A stretch of DNA of 64,000 nt from Chaetoceros tenuissimus (taxonomy: Eukaryota > Bacillariophyta > Thalassiosirophyceae > Chaetocerotales > Chaetocerotaceae). Positions 28,461 to 38,193 of the stretch are shown piece after piece. Within the stretch, counting starts at the first letter, position 1, and each line of letters starts with the position of its first letter. Under the pieces are notes generated by a model. It saw nothing but the letters and a program-made list of their open reading frames with translations. It was not told the origin of the DNA and searched no databases. A program made the position numbers and the translations under genes. The stretch covers positions 2,914,001-2,978,000 of the forward strand of contig BLLK01000047.1 in NCBI GenBank assembly GCA_021927905.1, read 5' to 3'.

Positions 28461-30917
28461 ATGGAAAATACCGAGGGTAAAAAAAGCAATATGGCGATTG
28501 GCTCAGCCACTGTTTTCCAGAATTCTGCTCCCAAGATTTCGAGTGACACCGATAAAATTCCAAATCTTGCAGGGAATGCTGAAAATGGTATTTCCACAAG
28601 TACAGTAACTGCGTCGGTCCAAAATCAAACAACTGCAAAGGAAGCAAAAGAATCTAAATGTGAAAAAGAAGAGATGGGACCTCATGAATCTTCATCTACA
28701 GTCGATGTGCGAAAAATGGAAAAAGATTCTTTGGTTGAACAGAAACCAATAGAAAACAGCATTGATGTCACAAATACCATGAAAGATATACCTGATAAAA
28801 ACGTCAATGAAAAGAAAATAGATTCATCAACAATCTTGCCAAAAGTACCTCTCTCGGGAACAGGTGACTCAGTCGACACTCATCAAAAGGACGAGTCGAA
28901 ATCAATTACAATGGAACAGACCAAGGCTTCTTCTGCTGCTACAACGGAGGATGTAGTCAACAAATCTATAGAGAAAATCCTTAGTGCAGCAGAAATGCTT
29001 GAGAAACCTAATTCTGACAAAAGTGGAGAGGTTGACATTAGCACTACAAGTCCAAGTGAAGCACAAGTGGACAAGAATAAACAATCTGACAAGAGTGGAG
29101 AGGTTGAAATTAGCACTGCAAGTCCAAGTGAAGCTCAAGGGGACAAGGATAAACAATCTGACAAGAGTGGAGAGGTTGAAATTAGCACTGCAAGTCCAAG
29201 TGAAGCTCAAGGGGACAAGGATAAACAATCTGACAAGAGTGGAGAGGTTGAAATTAGCACTGCAAGTCCAAGTGAAGCTCAAGGGGACAAGGATAAACAA
29301 TCTGACAAGAGTGGAGAGGTTGAAATTAGCACTACAAGTCCAAGTGAAGCACAAGGGGACAAGGATAAACATTCAGCCCCAGAGGAAAGCGACCACTCAG
29401 AGATTGAAAAATCCGTCGATAAAAATGAAAAGATAAACAATGAGAAAAATCAAGGAACAAATGAAAATGATCAAACTATTGCACCTAATGAGAAGAAAGT
29501 CTCTGACACAATGAACTGTGTTTCTGTAGAAGCTATCCCAGTGGAAGAAACAAATATGGATGAGGATGAAGAAGAAGTAGTCGTAGTAGCAGAAGTGGTT
29601 CCAGAGGAATGTGAAGCTATGGTTCCTGAAAAAAGGAACTTTGAAAGTTCCCAAGTTGAGAAGGTGACGAATGAACCAATGGACGTTGATACACCTGTAG
29701 AATCAGATATTCCTAGTAAGGAAAAAGAAGTAGCAGCATCTAGTAATGCTACAACTGTTTCCAACGCTGAGAAAGTAAAGGACACTTCTCTATCCACGGA
29801 CAAGATGCTCATTGATAAAGTCGACAAGGGCTCGTTGACTGAACCAGAGACAAATGTAACAAAAACAGCGACGGAGAAAAGTGCATCCAATCTTGCGCCC
29901 GAAGCTGAAGAATCGGGCGAGAAATCTGCAATGGATATGCCAGCAACTGAACAGACCAAATCTACCAAAGAAAAGACTTTAGAAGTTCAACCAAATGAAT
30001 ACGCAAAAGATAAACCACCATCCTCATCTGGGGGCAGTTCAAAGCCAATTGAAACACAAGCTGAAGAGGAATCCAATCAGGCAAAAACAAAGACACAAAA
30101 ATTATCTGAGGATTCCGAGAAGTCAAAAGCATCCAAGAAACCCATGAAGCTCACAATAGAGCAAAAGAAACGTTTAAATGATGCTCGGACGAGATTAATC
30201 AATTCAAAGACCTACTGGAGACAGATTGAGGTAGACGATGCCCGTCTTGTCGGATGGGAAGCTCATGAATGCTTAAGAGAGGATAAAAAACATATTGATA
30301 GATATTGGCTAACATGTACAGGGTTTAGGTTGCGATCAAGACCTGAAATAGAGAGATTTCTATCATATATGGGTATTATGAATGACAGCGAAGATGAGGC
30401 TTTTGCTTTGTTAAAGGGGAAAAAAGTATCAGGGAAAAAGGCATCACCTAAAAAGGCACCAGCAAAGAAGGCACCACCGAAGAAGACATCACCTAGAAAG
30501 ACGATTGCGGCATCGTCAAAAAAAGCATCATCTGAAACAAAAAAACAATCGCCGAAGGTACCAACCAAGAAACCAAATAATAAAATGGCAGATATAAGTG
30601 TACCTGTAAAGAGTTCATTGAAGAGAAAGAAAGATGAAACAACAAAAGAGAGGAATTCAAAGAAAGCCAAGACGAAAAAGTCAAGGACTACGTCACATGA
30701 AGTAGTTGAGATGACTACTGCAGTCAACCAAACACTCATGAGACGTCTAGCCAGAGGAACTCAAAAGGTAGAGGTTGCAGAGCAAAAGTCGATTCCAAGT
30801 TTTCGAATGCATAGAGAGTACTCCAAGAAGAAAGCTGCGAAGACTTCTGCACCAAGGGTTACGCAGCAGAAATCTCACAAGTCGGGCCTTCCTAACCTAG
30901 CTGATGGTAAAGAGTAA
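28461..30917 (+). CDS. Acidic repeat protein with MBD-like domain and H1-like tail
   Basis: A single exon of 818 residues. Residues 1-550 are disordered, Ser/Thr/Glu/Lys rich, and include five 24-residue tandem repeats (SDKSGEVEISTASPSEAQGD...). Residues ~565-645 are the only folded-looking part: WRQIEVDDARLVGWEAH, then KKHIDRYWLTCTGFRLRSRP followed by EIERFLSYMG. That last stretch resembles the methyl-CpG-binding fold (DxYYxxPxGKKxRSxxEIxRYL). Residues ~650-818 are Lys/Pro/Ala rich (KKAPAKKAPPKKTSPRK), like histone H1 tails. A chromatin role is therefore inferred. The Arg fingers that recognise mCpG cannot be confirmed by eye, so methyl-DNA binding is unproven. A plant-type nuclear Lys-rich protein without MBD function is the alternative. 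Confidence 0.75.
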   Translation: MENTEGKKSNMAIGSATVFQNSAPKISSDTDKIPNLAGNAENGISTSTVTASVQNQTTAKEAKESKCEKEEMGPHESSSTVDVRKMEKDSLVEQKPIENSIDVTNTMKDIPDKNVNEKKIDSSTILPKVPLSGTGDSVDTHQKDESKSITMEQTKASSAATTEDVVNKSIEKILSAAEMLEKPNSDKSGEVDISTTSPSEAQVDKNKQSDKSGEVEISTASPSEAQGDKDKQSDKSGEVEISTASPSEAQGDKDKQSDKSGEVEISTASPSEAQGDKDKQSDKSGEVEISTTSPSEAQGDKDKHSAPEESDHSEIEKSVDKNEKINNEKNQGTNENDQTIAPNEKKVSDTMNCVSVEAIPVEETNMDEDEEEVVVVAEVVPEECEAMVPEKRNFESSQVEKVTNEPMDVDTPVESDIPSKEKEVAASSNATTVSNAEKVKDTSLSTDKMLIDKVDKGSLTEPETNVTKTATEKSASNLAPEAEESGEKSAMDMPATEQTKSTKEKTLEVQPNEYAKDKPPSSSGGSSKPIETQAEEESNQAKTKTQKLSEDSEKSKASKKPMKLTIEQKKRLNDARTRLINSKTYWRQIEVDDARLVGWEAHECLREDKKHIDRYWLTCTGFRLRSRPEIERFLSYMGIMNDSEDEAFALLKGKKVSGKKASPKKAPAKKAPPKKTSPRKTIAASSKKASSETKKQSPKVPTKKPNNKMADISVPVKSSLKRKKDETTKERNSKKAKTKKSRTTSHEVVEMTTAVNQTLMRRLARGTQKVEVAEQKSIPSFRMHREYSKKKAAKTSAPRVTQQKSHKSGLPNLADGKE
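29013..29372 (+). repeat. 72-bp coding minisatellite, five units
   Basis: Units begin at 29013, 29085, 29157, 29229 and 29301. Units 2 to 4 appear identical at the DNA level; units 1 and 5 differ at a few positions. The period is a multiple of three, so the protein repeats in frame with 24 residues per unit, and the complementary and shifted frames also stay open. High identity implies recent expansion, and copy number is likely to vary between strains or haplotypes. Confidence 0.95.
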
Positions 30918-31033
30918 TTGGGTTATGTTTATATGCGATTTAGGAATATAATATTAATATACAAAAAATTACATCTAAATGTTTTCGCATGTCTTGCCTT
31001 GAAGTTTATAATCACAAAAAGAAGTTACAACGT

Positions 31034-32056
31034 CTAGTTGTAATATCCAGATAAGTCATCATTGTTGTCATTGCTAGTGAACACACACTCGTCACTAAAA
31101 TTACAGCATTTTGTACAGCAAGTGCACGTATTATGATCAAAACTTGGCAAACAATCCATCGATAAGTCTATATAACTTGCTTCATTTCTAGAACTGCAAA
31201 ATATCGAGTCGACATTTTCACCATGGACTCGATTCGAATGAAGCCGTAGCGTTTGTAACTTCTGCAATGAGCTAAGCTCTGTTGGTATCGGACCAACCAA
31301 AAGATTTCCATCGAGATGAATTTCTTTTGCTTTTTGCAGTAAACCAAATGATGTAGGAATATAATGTTGAAGATAGTTATTGCTCAAGTCTAACTTCACC
31401 AAATCTGATAATAGTCCGATTTCGCAAGGTATGTATCCATTCAGGTCAACATTTGCAAGATGTATCTCTTCTACTTTCATATTCTTTGAACATTTTATAC
31501 CATGGAAGCTTCCACCAACTATGTCTCTTTCATTCCAGTTGCATTCATGGTTATTGCTATTTAAAAATCCTAAAGTACCTCGTGAAGTCCACATTGCTCT
31601 CTTATTGGACGTTGGTGTAAACTGTGTTGCGAAATTATCATTGTAACTTCCTTCTGTGCTAAAAAATAGAGTGACAATCACAAAGCGCTGTATTATCTCT
31701 TCGTTTGTCCTTATATGTATCTTGCTGTATTTATCATGATAGCGTAGCCAATCAAATGCTTTACCTTGTGGTGTACTCTTGTTGTACAGTATCGATGGAG
31801 AGCCTTCTTCATCTAGGGTATAATTGTTATATATGTTTGAAATAGACGGGTCACTGAACTTTGCCATAAAGTCAAGAATGATAGACTCCAACTCTGAGGA
31901 ATCTATGAGCTCTCTTGATGTATTAGAAGCATTATCTATACTGTTTGGGTAACTCCCAATAATCACCACAAAGAAGAATAGAAAGGAACAAATGATGAAA
32001 ATTTGCCAGGAAGAATCACTTTTCTTTTTCAGTTGTCTCCTCCTTAACTGGACCAT
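31034..32056 (-). CDS. Leucine-rich-repeat membrane protein
   Basis: Read from the ATG at 32056, 340 residues in one exon. A basic N-terminus (VQLRRRQLKKKSD) precedes one membrane span (IFIICSFLFFFVVIIGSY), giving a likely type II orientation with the LRRs outside the cytosol. The ectodomain has about four plant-type LRRs (for example NGYIPCEIGLLSDLVKLDLS, LLVGPIPTELSSLQKLQTL), preceded by an N-capping-like Cys region (ECNWNERDIVGGSFHGIKC) and closed by a Cys-rich end (CTCCTKCCNFSDEC). No kinase domain follows. Short LRR receptor-like proteins of this plan form a large family in diatoms. Ligand and role are unknown. Confidence 0.82.
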   Translation of the reverse strand: MVQLRRRQLKKKSDSSWQIFIICSFLFFFVVIIGSYPNSIDNASNTSRELIDSSELESIILDFMAKFSDPSISNIYNNYTLDEEGSPSILYNKSTPQGKAFDWLRYHDKYSKIHIRTNEEIIQRFVIVTLFFSTEGSYNDNFATQFTPTSNKRAMWTSRGTLGFLNSNNHECNWNERDIVGGSFHGIKCSKNMKVEEIHLANVDLNGYIPCEIGLLSDLVKLDLSNNYLQHYIPTSFGLLQKAKEIHLDGNLLVGPIPTELSSLQKLQTLRLHSNRVHGENVDSIFCSSRNEASYIDLSMDCLPSFDHNTCTCCTKCCNFSDECVFTSNDNNDDLSGYYN

Positions 32057-32921
32057 TTCTATGATGAAAATGAACAATACTCGCTTATGAAAAGGCTTCT
32101 TTATTTCTTTCTAGTATTCTCTTTGGTGGTGATACAAGTTTTATACTCTTCGCAGACTAATGTACTTACGTACGGTACTACGACCGTTGGAACAATTTAT
32201 TTTAGTAAGAACAAAAAGTGACAAGAAAATAGAAGGGTAAAAGACGGGTAAAAATGAGCGCGAACGTCTGCCTTTTGCTCGTGTCATAGAACCATGTTGA
32301 ACTAGGGAGTACATAGAAGGCAGTCTACCTTTTACTAAACTCACTTGGAAATCGATTTTGTACAGAGCGATCGAAAGCAACACGCTACGCTAACCTCATC
32401 ACGAATCAGGTACGCCCTCTACGCTGTTGAAGAATGCATCGATCACCGGTATCAACTTGGAAAAGAGAGAAAAAATAACTATGTTTTGGGAAGACAGAGG
32501 AGGGGGAGGGAATGGCGGAACGAAGCGAATCCATGGAATTGTAAAATGGAGTAGCACATGTCAGGTGGAGAGTACAACTAGGAGCCAACATATATGTTCC
32601 AAAAGCATAACAAACAAGTTTTGGTCGAAATCATCCAAGGTGGAAAAGATTTGAAAAAATATGAATCGAGGCAGACGTTGAAATGATGGAATGAGAATAT
32701 CTGGAAATCAAAATGATGGATTTTGGAACAAGAAGATATACATGAACTCTTTCCTACGCCATGCCCAAATGTACAACCAACTCTAATCCAAGTTGTCCAA
32801 GAGAGAAACTGAATTGAAAGATGAAAGTCATGATAATAATTTGCATCAAAACAATTTCTCACCACGTTTTCTTTTTCTTCACAGTGTTCAAGCAATTTAT
32901 TTAATACTAATATAATAAAAC
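32057..32921. promoter_or_regulatory. Longest intergenic region, upstream of eS30
   Basis: 865 bases between the divergent LRR and eS30 genes. Several short frames occur on both strands (for example 32427-32654) but none has recognisable content and none is called. Clustered GTAC/TACG sequence sits near 32163-32177. A 5' untranslated intron of the ribosomal protein gene could hide here; I cannot confirm one. No tRNA or snoRNA was recognised. Confidence 0.3.
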
Positions 32922-33122
32922 ATGGGAAAGGTACACGGATCTCTCGCTCGTGCAGGAAAGGTAAAGGGACAGACCCCAAAGGTTGAGAAGCAGGAGGACA
33001 AGAAGAAGCAGCCTCGTGGACGTGCTAAGAAGCGCATGCAATACAACCGCCGTTACGTTAACGTAGTTACCGGAATGGGAGGAAAGAAGGTTGGTCCTAA
33101 CTCTAACGCAGACAAGATGTAA
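32922..33122 (+). CDS. RPS30: Ribosomal protein eS30
   Basis: 66 residues in one exon. The N-terminus [20 protein letters not shown] and the C-terminal half with [17 protein letters not shown] are the signature of eS30, a small basic protein of the 40S subunit near the A site. In animals and some protists eS30 is made as a fusion with a ubiquitin-like domain (FAU); here the frame begins directly at the mature sequence with no ubiquitin-like part, as in yeast and plants. Its codon use is the G/C-richer kind (many GCT, AAG, GGA, CGT) seen in highly expressed genes, unlike its neighbours. Confidence 0.97.
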   Translation: MGKVHGSLARAGKVKGQTPKVEKQEDKKKQPRGRAKKRMQYNRRYVNVVTGMGGKKVGPNSNADKM

Positions 33123-33528
33123 ACAATCCTAAAGTAGAAAAACAAATTACACAACGCCAGATACTCTACTTTTGTTTGTTTTTGCTCTATCAAGTATATA
33201 TAGACAAAAGGATGGTTGAACTGTTTGTTGCAGAAAGGAAATGCTAAGAAAGAAAATTACCATGTAGTAGCATTGCAATGGAATTGTTTTGCCATAGGAT
33301 ATCGTGCAATGTATCACAAAGAAACAACTCTAACGCGAAAAGTATTGGCACTATATGGAAAAGGGAACTTATTTTCTTCCATGCTATCTATTCATCTAAT
33401 GGAGATGACACATACAATGCCTGCGAAAAAAAAGTGACTAAATATTTTTGGCAAAGACACGCACTAGACATCTCCAAAATGTTCTAGAGTAATTATTATT
33501 GTACAGCTGATGAAGAACTCATGACCGA
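33123..33528. other. Convergent intergenic region
   Basis: 406 bases between the convergent eS30 and GNAT genes, containing both 3' ends. A 73-codon frame at 33216-33437 lacks any recognisable content and is left out. No stable RNA was recognised. Confidence 0.3.
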
Positions 33529-34281
33529 TTACAAAGCAGCATACCATCGATAACACTGAGCAGTCTCAACATGATCACCGATGAAGTAATCCCCTTTTGT
33601 GATATATCTACATCCTTTTCCTATGTAAAATTGGGCAGATCTAGCATTTTGCAACACCCAAATATCAAGGCTTTTCACCTCATTTTCATGACATAGTGAT
33701 ATGATTTGTTTCCAAAGAAGTGATCCTATCCCTTTGTTCCAGTAATTTGGATGAATGTAAAGACTATTAATCTCTCCAAATCTTGAAGGCTTGATCACAT
33801 CAGATGATATCTTATTTGTCATATCTTTTTCATTGTATGGTAAATCGCAATCGTTCCAGGCCCACTTAACATATCCCACTATTTCACCATCGTATTCATA
33901 AAATAGTACCTCTTTTTGATTGCATTCTAAAGAAGTCCAAGTTCGACCTTCTGTAGATTCACCTCTGAAATAAGTTTCAATTTCGTCCGGTGTGTAAATA
34001 TGATTATATGCAACCTTCCATGCTTCATGCCGTATAGTGTGACATCTTTCCTCTTCATCATTATCTAGGAATTTTTTAATTTCGAATTGTTCATAATCTA
34101 GTTCTGAATCTAAACTACAGTTTACTGTGGGAGAATGACCAAGCTGATCAGAAGAATCAACTTCATCACATTGGTAATGCTTTCGCGAATTAAGCAATCG
34201 TATTCTTCTCAGCCTACCTAATACAGTTCCTTTCTCTCGGATTATGCTAGAAGATGCTATTGATATTCCTTTATCTCTCAT
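33529..34281 (-). CDS. GNAT-family N-acetyltransferase
   Basis: A single exon of 250 residues. The first ~95 residues are poorly structured (basic start, then acidic). Residues ~105-245 carry the GNAT fold: strand EVLFYEYDGEIVGYVKW, strand INSLYIHPNYWNKGIGSLLW with the acetyl-CoA pyrophosphate loop (Q/RxxGxG/A appearing as NKGIGS), and the C-terminal signature LDIWVLQNARSAQFYIGKGC. The last of these is the AxxFYxKxGF motif that closes the acetyl-CoA site. It should transfer an acetyl group to an amine, but the acceptor (protein, polyamine or small molecule) cannot be told. No targeting signal is evident. Confidence 0.88.
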   Translation of the reverse strand: MRDKGISIASSSIIREKGTVLGRLRRIRLLNSRKHYQCDEVDSSDQLGHSPTVNCSLDSELDYEQFEIKKFLDNDEEERCHTIRHEAWKVAYNHIYTPDEIETYFRGESTEGRTWTSLECNQKEVLFYEYDGEIVGYVKWAWNDCDLPYNEKDMTNKISSDVIKPSRFGEINSLYIHPNYWNKGIGSLLWKQIISLCHENEVKSLDIWVLQNARSAQFYIGKGCRYITKGDYFIGDHVETAQCYRWYAAL

Positions 34282-34838
34282 TATAAAATCAAAATTTTAA
34301 AACAGTCGTTGTTGTCACCTAGTTTTCTCGCATGAGTAGGAGTGTCACCCAAAATAAAGATAGATAGCGTTATAACTTATTTAGATTGCTTCAACAACTC
34401 TTCGACAGTATTTCCTACAAATAGTCTCCAGATCAAGAGCTTTATCAAAGTTTCTCATGCACATTCGTCAAGAGTTAAATATAGTATCGATAGGAATGAT
34501 ACTTCGTTAATTCAGGCTTCAGGGGTTCCAAGCAACAAACTAGTGACAAAAGCATACAAAGAAGAATGAGGGGTGAAAGATGAAACATGAACATTGCACC
34601 CCACGCGCCATAAATCTCATTCTGCAAACCCACTCTCTTTTTTGGAGGAGGAGGCGGGGCACTTTCTTACCGCCAGCTAAATTTCTCTTCTTCAAAATTC
34701 AAACCACAACTCAATCACTAACCTACCTACTACTAAAGTTTCAACTCCTTTCTAGTCTACTTAGAATAACGCATTCTACTACTTCAGCAGCTACTCCTTA
34801 CAATAGATAACTCCATAATATATTTCACTACATAGAAA
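34282..34838. promoter_or_regulatory. Divergent intergenic region
   Basis: 557 bases between the GNAT and Psf3 start codons. It includes a G-rich patch (ggaggaggaggcggggc near 34644). Short frames on the + strand (34342-34569, 34580-34810) have no recognisable content. For a replication gene one might look for E2F-type sites; the gcgggg-like patch is the only weak candidate. Confidence 0.3.
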
Positions 34839-35690
34839 ATGAGCGGCTCGTACTACGATATTGACGAGATTCTCGCAGAGGAAGAACTCATACCAGTCAC
34901 CAACACATTAGACTTCAGGCACCTTGCCCACTTGGATCCTGACTACACACATCCAACCACAACTGTTCAAAAGGCAGGAAAAAAGAGAGACTTGGAAGAG
35001 GGAACAAAATTCAAAATGCCTATTTGGTCCATTCAAAAGTGGTCTCAGTTGGGCTGGCTCAATGTACAACTACCAAAGCATTTTGGAAGAAAGGCAAGAG
35101 AAAAGCTAGATGCTGATCCTGTCTCTGTAGATCTAAGGTTCGTTCTTTTCCTTCTTATAATTCCATGTTCTTCTATGATATGAACATATACTCACTAACT
35201 TCCTTGTGAAAATAGAAAAAGAAATGAACGATTCTACATGTCGGGGATTTCTCTCGTCAATTTACTTCAAAAACAGAGTCAATCACTTTCTAGAGGCAAA
35301 GCTACTCAAAACAATATTATTCAAAAACTAAAGCGTGAATCACAACAACTAAAACAATGCTTACTAAAAACCTTTACTGGTGCAAGAATGAGACGTATAT
35401 TTGATTGGACACTTAGCCACATTGAAGATGATGTCAGTGCATATACCAAGAAATTAACTGAGATGGAACAAAGACTATTTGAAAGGGGTGCCTTGGCTAG
35501 TCATAGTTTGATGCTCTGGAAATTATATGGTACTAGAAGAATTCATGTTAGTGAATCTGCATTGAGAAGTAGAATTTTGGGTAATAATGTCAATACTCCA
35601 GGTCAAAAGCAGTCTGAAGAAAAGAGAAATGCTGGGAAACGAACAGTATCTCCTGAGGCTCTTCCAAGCAAGAGAATTAGAGCACAATAG
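34839..35690 (+). CDS. PSF3: GINS complex subunit Psf3
   Basis: Two exons, 34839-35137 and 35216-35690, phase 2, GTTCGT donor and AAAATAG acceptor, encoding 257 residues. The N-terminus SGSYYDIDEILAEEELIPVT is the hallmark of Psf3. It is followed by GTKFKMPIWSIQKWSQLGWL and, after the splice, RFYMSGISLVNLL. A long helical region with LERGALASHSLMLWKLYGTR-like content follows and ends in a basic tail. Psf3 is one of four GINS proteins that, with Mcm2-7 and Cdc45, form the CMG replicative helicase in the nucleus. The donor is GTTCGT rather than the usual GTAAGT/GTGAGT of this window, but the joined reading is compelling. Confidence 0.88.
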
Positions 35691-35837
35691 AATTCAAAAG
35701 ATTTGAATCGTCGGATAGATTCATTATTGCTTGTAGCCATAGTGCGTGTAAGAGACGAGTTCATGGGTACCGGGACTTTTTTTAAAGTAGATTTACTAAC
35801 TTTATGATTGGCATTCCAAATATGATTTTTGTTGTTC

Positions 35838-36550
35838 TTACTCCTTTGATTCCTCCTTGGTCTCTTCGCCAAATCCTTGGTAGCTTACGTCTTCCTTAGT
35901 TTCTTCTAAATTATGTTTGTGTCCAGCATTCTGAGTTCCTTCCTCTCGACGACTGCGGATTTCTTGAATCCTACTCATAAAGTTCGTCGCTGATTGTCGT
36001 CCATTACTCATTGTACCAAAGCTTGGAGTACTGAATTCAAATTTGTAGTCACAATTCAGATTTCTTGCATAACCGCTGATGATCCATATCAAAGCAATCA
36101 AAGTCTCAAAAGCAGTGAACGAAATAGCGATTGTATTCAGAACAATGTCAAGCTGTACGACGTAGTTCTGGAGACGAAGGAAGTAACTGAAAGCAGTTAT
36201 GGTAGGAAGAGACAAGCCAACAGAAATCAGCATGAACATCATCTGGTTGGTTTTATTTCCTCTTGTTGCTAGCCTTTGTCTCCCAAGTTCAGTAATGACT
36301 GTGAATGCAATCATTGTGAGTTCCCAACCAAAGGACCTGTTAATGTACTGAAATTCATATTTCTTCCAAAACATAACCGAAGCAGAAGCAAAGAGATAGA
36401 TGTACACGATGAAAAATCGATTCACATCCAAAAGAATTTGAAGTAACAATGACGACTTTTACGATTCGAGAGGTGAGTAAATACCACCATATTGGTTAGA
36501 AAACTGTCTATTGTTGTTTCGCTTACCTCGTGATGAAACTCAGTTGACAT
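35838..36550 (-). CDS. TMEM216: Ciliary transition-zone protein TMEM216
   Basis: Two exons: a 24-base first exon 36550-36527 and 36455-35838, with a 71-base intron (GTAAGC donor, AAAAG acceptor), phase 0; 213 residues. The joined N-terminus reads MSTEFHHE|SSLLLQILLDVNRFF, restoring the SSLPLQVLLYLN-type start of TMEM216. The core then follows the family closely: ITELGRQRLATRGNKTNQ (family: IEVIRLFFGTKGNLCQ), ISVGLSLPTITAFSYFLRLQ (family: ISVALTFPSAMMASYYLLLQ) and VVQLDIVLNTI. Four membrane spans are visible, then a hydrophilic C-terminal tail longer than in animals. TMEM216 belongs to the MKS/tectonic module that gates the ciliary base. Its presence in a diatom suggests flagellated gametes. 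The second exon lacks any suitable ATG, which supports the tiny first exon. Confidence 0.85.
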
Positions 36551-36728
36551 TGTAAAAGTTTGAAAAGGGGGAAGTGGAAGTTGCACCAAGAAGACAGATT
36601 CTGTTATTTCAAAAACAGTAGTAATTTGAAAATTCAAATTCTGTCAGTACCATACCATACAGATGTGCATTTTCTAAAATTTCATTAGGTGAGATTACTG
36701 TCACGTACTATATTCAAGCGATAGCTTG

Positions 36729-37823
36729 CTATATTTCTCTAATGGAATCTGGCAACACGATTCCATTTTGTTTCAACAATGCCTGTCCTGTCCTTTTCTG
36801 AGGAAGGGAATTAAGTAAACCCTTCAAGTACAAACAGTTATACTCATGCTCTTCAAGATCTCCAGGTCGAAGTGGACCCTTTCCATCACCACTTTTCGCA
36901 CTCATATGCGCGAGTGTAATGGAGGTCGCAACTGACAGATTGAAACTTTCTGCGAATCCACACATTGGCAAGTAAAAAGTTTCATCAGCAAGTTCTCTCA
37001 TTTCTTCTGAAATGCCACGATCCTCATTACCCATGACGATACAAATAGGACCATCATCCCAGTCCACTTCACGAACATCCTTTGCATTTGGATTCAAGTC
37101 TGAAGCATATATCTTGTATCCTTCTACTTCTCTAATATGCTTTATTGCTGCTTCAGTAGTCCCATGATTGGTCAAAGTAAGCCACTGTGCGCTTCCCATG
37201 GCCGTTCTCATTCCTCTCTTTTGATTCAATGCTTGCTTACCAGCATACATACCCGAGTCAATGATTAAATCTACATTCTGTACACCAAAACTATCAATAG
37301 TTCTCAAACAAGCCCAGCAATTTGAAGGATTACTTGGATTTTCAAATAGAAATTTCGATCTTCTTGTTCTCTGTTTCAACACAGACTGAACACGTTCAAG
37401 TCTATCCTCATTGATAAATGGTTCAATAATCTCTGTAGCTTTTGCCACAATCTCTGGATCAAGCTTGCGATAAGCCTCATTAATGTAGTTCATTTCTTCT
37501 GCATGACGCTTGTCTTCTTTTGCTTCTTCATCAGCATCTAATTGTTCATTTGCTGCAATAGAGTTTGAAGAATTCTTGAATCTCTTTTCTTGTTTTGGGT
37601 TTAGAGAAAAATCATAGTGCTCCCAACTTAGACCAGTATGAACATCACCTAGGCGTTCTTGTTCTTCCTTTCTTGATCGTCTAGTTTTCTTACCTAAAGC
37701 AAATAACCTCGTAGTAACTTGCATTTGACCAACACGACGAACAGGCATAGCTGTTTTGAAAGCAATTGTTGCAATTATGGACATGTTTACGATGAGAAAC
37801 AGTGTCAAGGTAGTTGAACTCAT
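36729..37823 (-). CDS. SpoU/TrmH-family RNA 2'-O-ribose methyltransferase
   Basis: Read from the ATG at 37823 (364 residues); an ATG at 37976 would add 51 residues of low-quality hydrophobic sequence. The start is a hydrophobic leader (SSTTLTLFLIVNMSIIATIA) and then a basic stretch (KKTRRSRKEEQE), suggesting organelle targeting, perhaps plastid. The C-terminal SPOUT domain shows motif 1 (NCWACLRTIDSFGVQNVDLI, with N for the substrate-side Arg region), motif 2 (GPICIVMGNEDRGISEEM) and motif 3 (LPMCGFAESFNLSVATSITL), the knotted S-adenosylmethionine site. The long N-terminal helix and the LERVQSVLKQRTRRSKFLFE segment resemble tRNA Gm18 methyltransferase TrmH. It likely methylates tRNA or organellar rRNA. 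Confidence 0.85.
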   Translation of the reverse strand: MSSTTLTLFLIVNMSIIATIAFKTAMPVRRVGQMQVTTRLFALGKKTRRSRKEEQERLGDVHTGLSWEHYDFSLNPKQEKRFKNSSNSIAANEQLDADEEAKEDKRHAEEMNYINEAYRKLDPEIVAKATEIIEPFINEDRLERVQSVLKQRTRRSKFLFENPSNPSNCWACLRTIDSFGVQNVDLIIDSGMYAGKQALNQKRGMRTAMGSAQWLTLTNHGTTEAAIKHIREVEGYKIYASDLNPNAKDVREVDWDDGPICIVMGNEDRGISEEMRELADETFYLPMCGFAESFNLSVATSITLAHMSAKSGDGKGPLRPGDLEEHEYNCLYLKGLLNSLPQKRTGQALLKQNGIVLPDSIREI

Positions 37824-38193
37824 TTTTGTCGCCTCAACCTTTTCTGCTTTGCAATTATATAATAGTACTTTCAACAAACTTGAAATGAAGAGGTTCAATG
37901 AAGAAAATGGAAATAGAATGAAGAAAGAAGAAAAGTCTAAGTGATGAGGTGAATGAGTGGTCGTCATCATCGTCATTCGAGTCTGTACTGAAGCTTAGTA
38001 TGTACGTACATTTACAGATAGCTAAAATGGCTTCGAAATAACTGTCTCTTCTAAAACGTTATAGCTTGAACTACCCTCTCACATATCTTTTGCATTCTTG
38101 ATGTTGAACTTGACACTCAACATTCAATGTAATTCACTGTAACTAAAATAAATCCCACTCATTTCTACGAGCAATCACTTTTAAAAGTACACC
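37824..38193. promoter_or_regulatory. Divergent intergenic region
   Basis: 370 bases between the SpoU and parvulin genes, both probably plastid related. It has TACGTA at 38003 inside tgtacgtaca and a CATTCAATG-type short palindrome near 38120. No further element was assigned. If the upstream ATG at 37976 is used, the spacer shortens to 217 bases. Confidence 0.3.

Noticed and set aside
28902-29436. Open frames on the opposite strand and in a shifted frame across the 72-bp repeats
   Set aside because: They stay open only because the repeat unit is a multiple of three; the proteins are repetitive artefacts of the real coding frame.
32345-32654. Overlapping short frames in the spacer upstream of eS30
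   Set aside because: Low-complexity, mutually overlapping frames without family resemblance; more likely 5' flanking or untranslated sequence.
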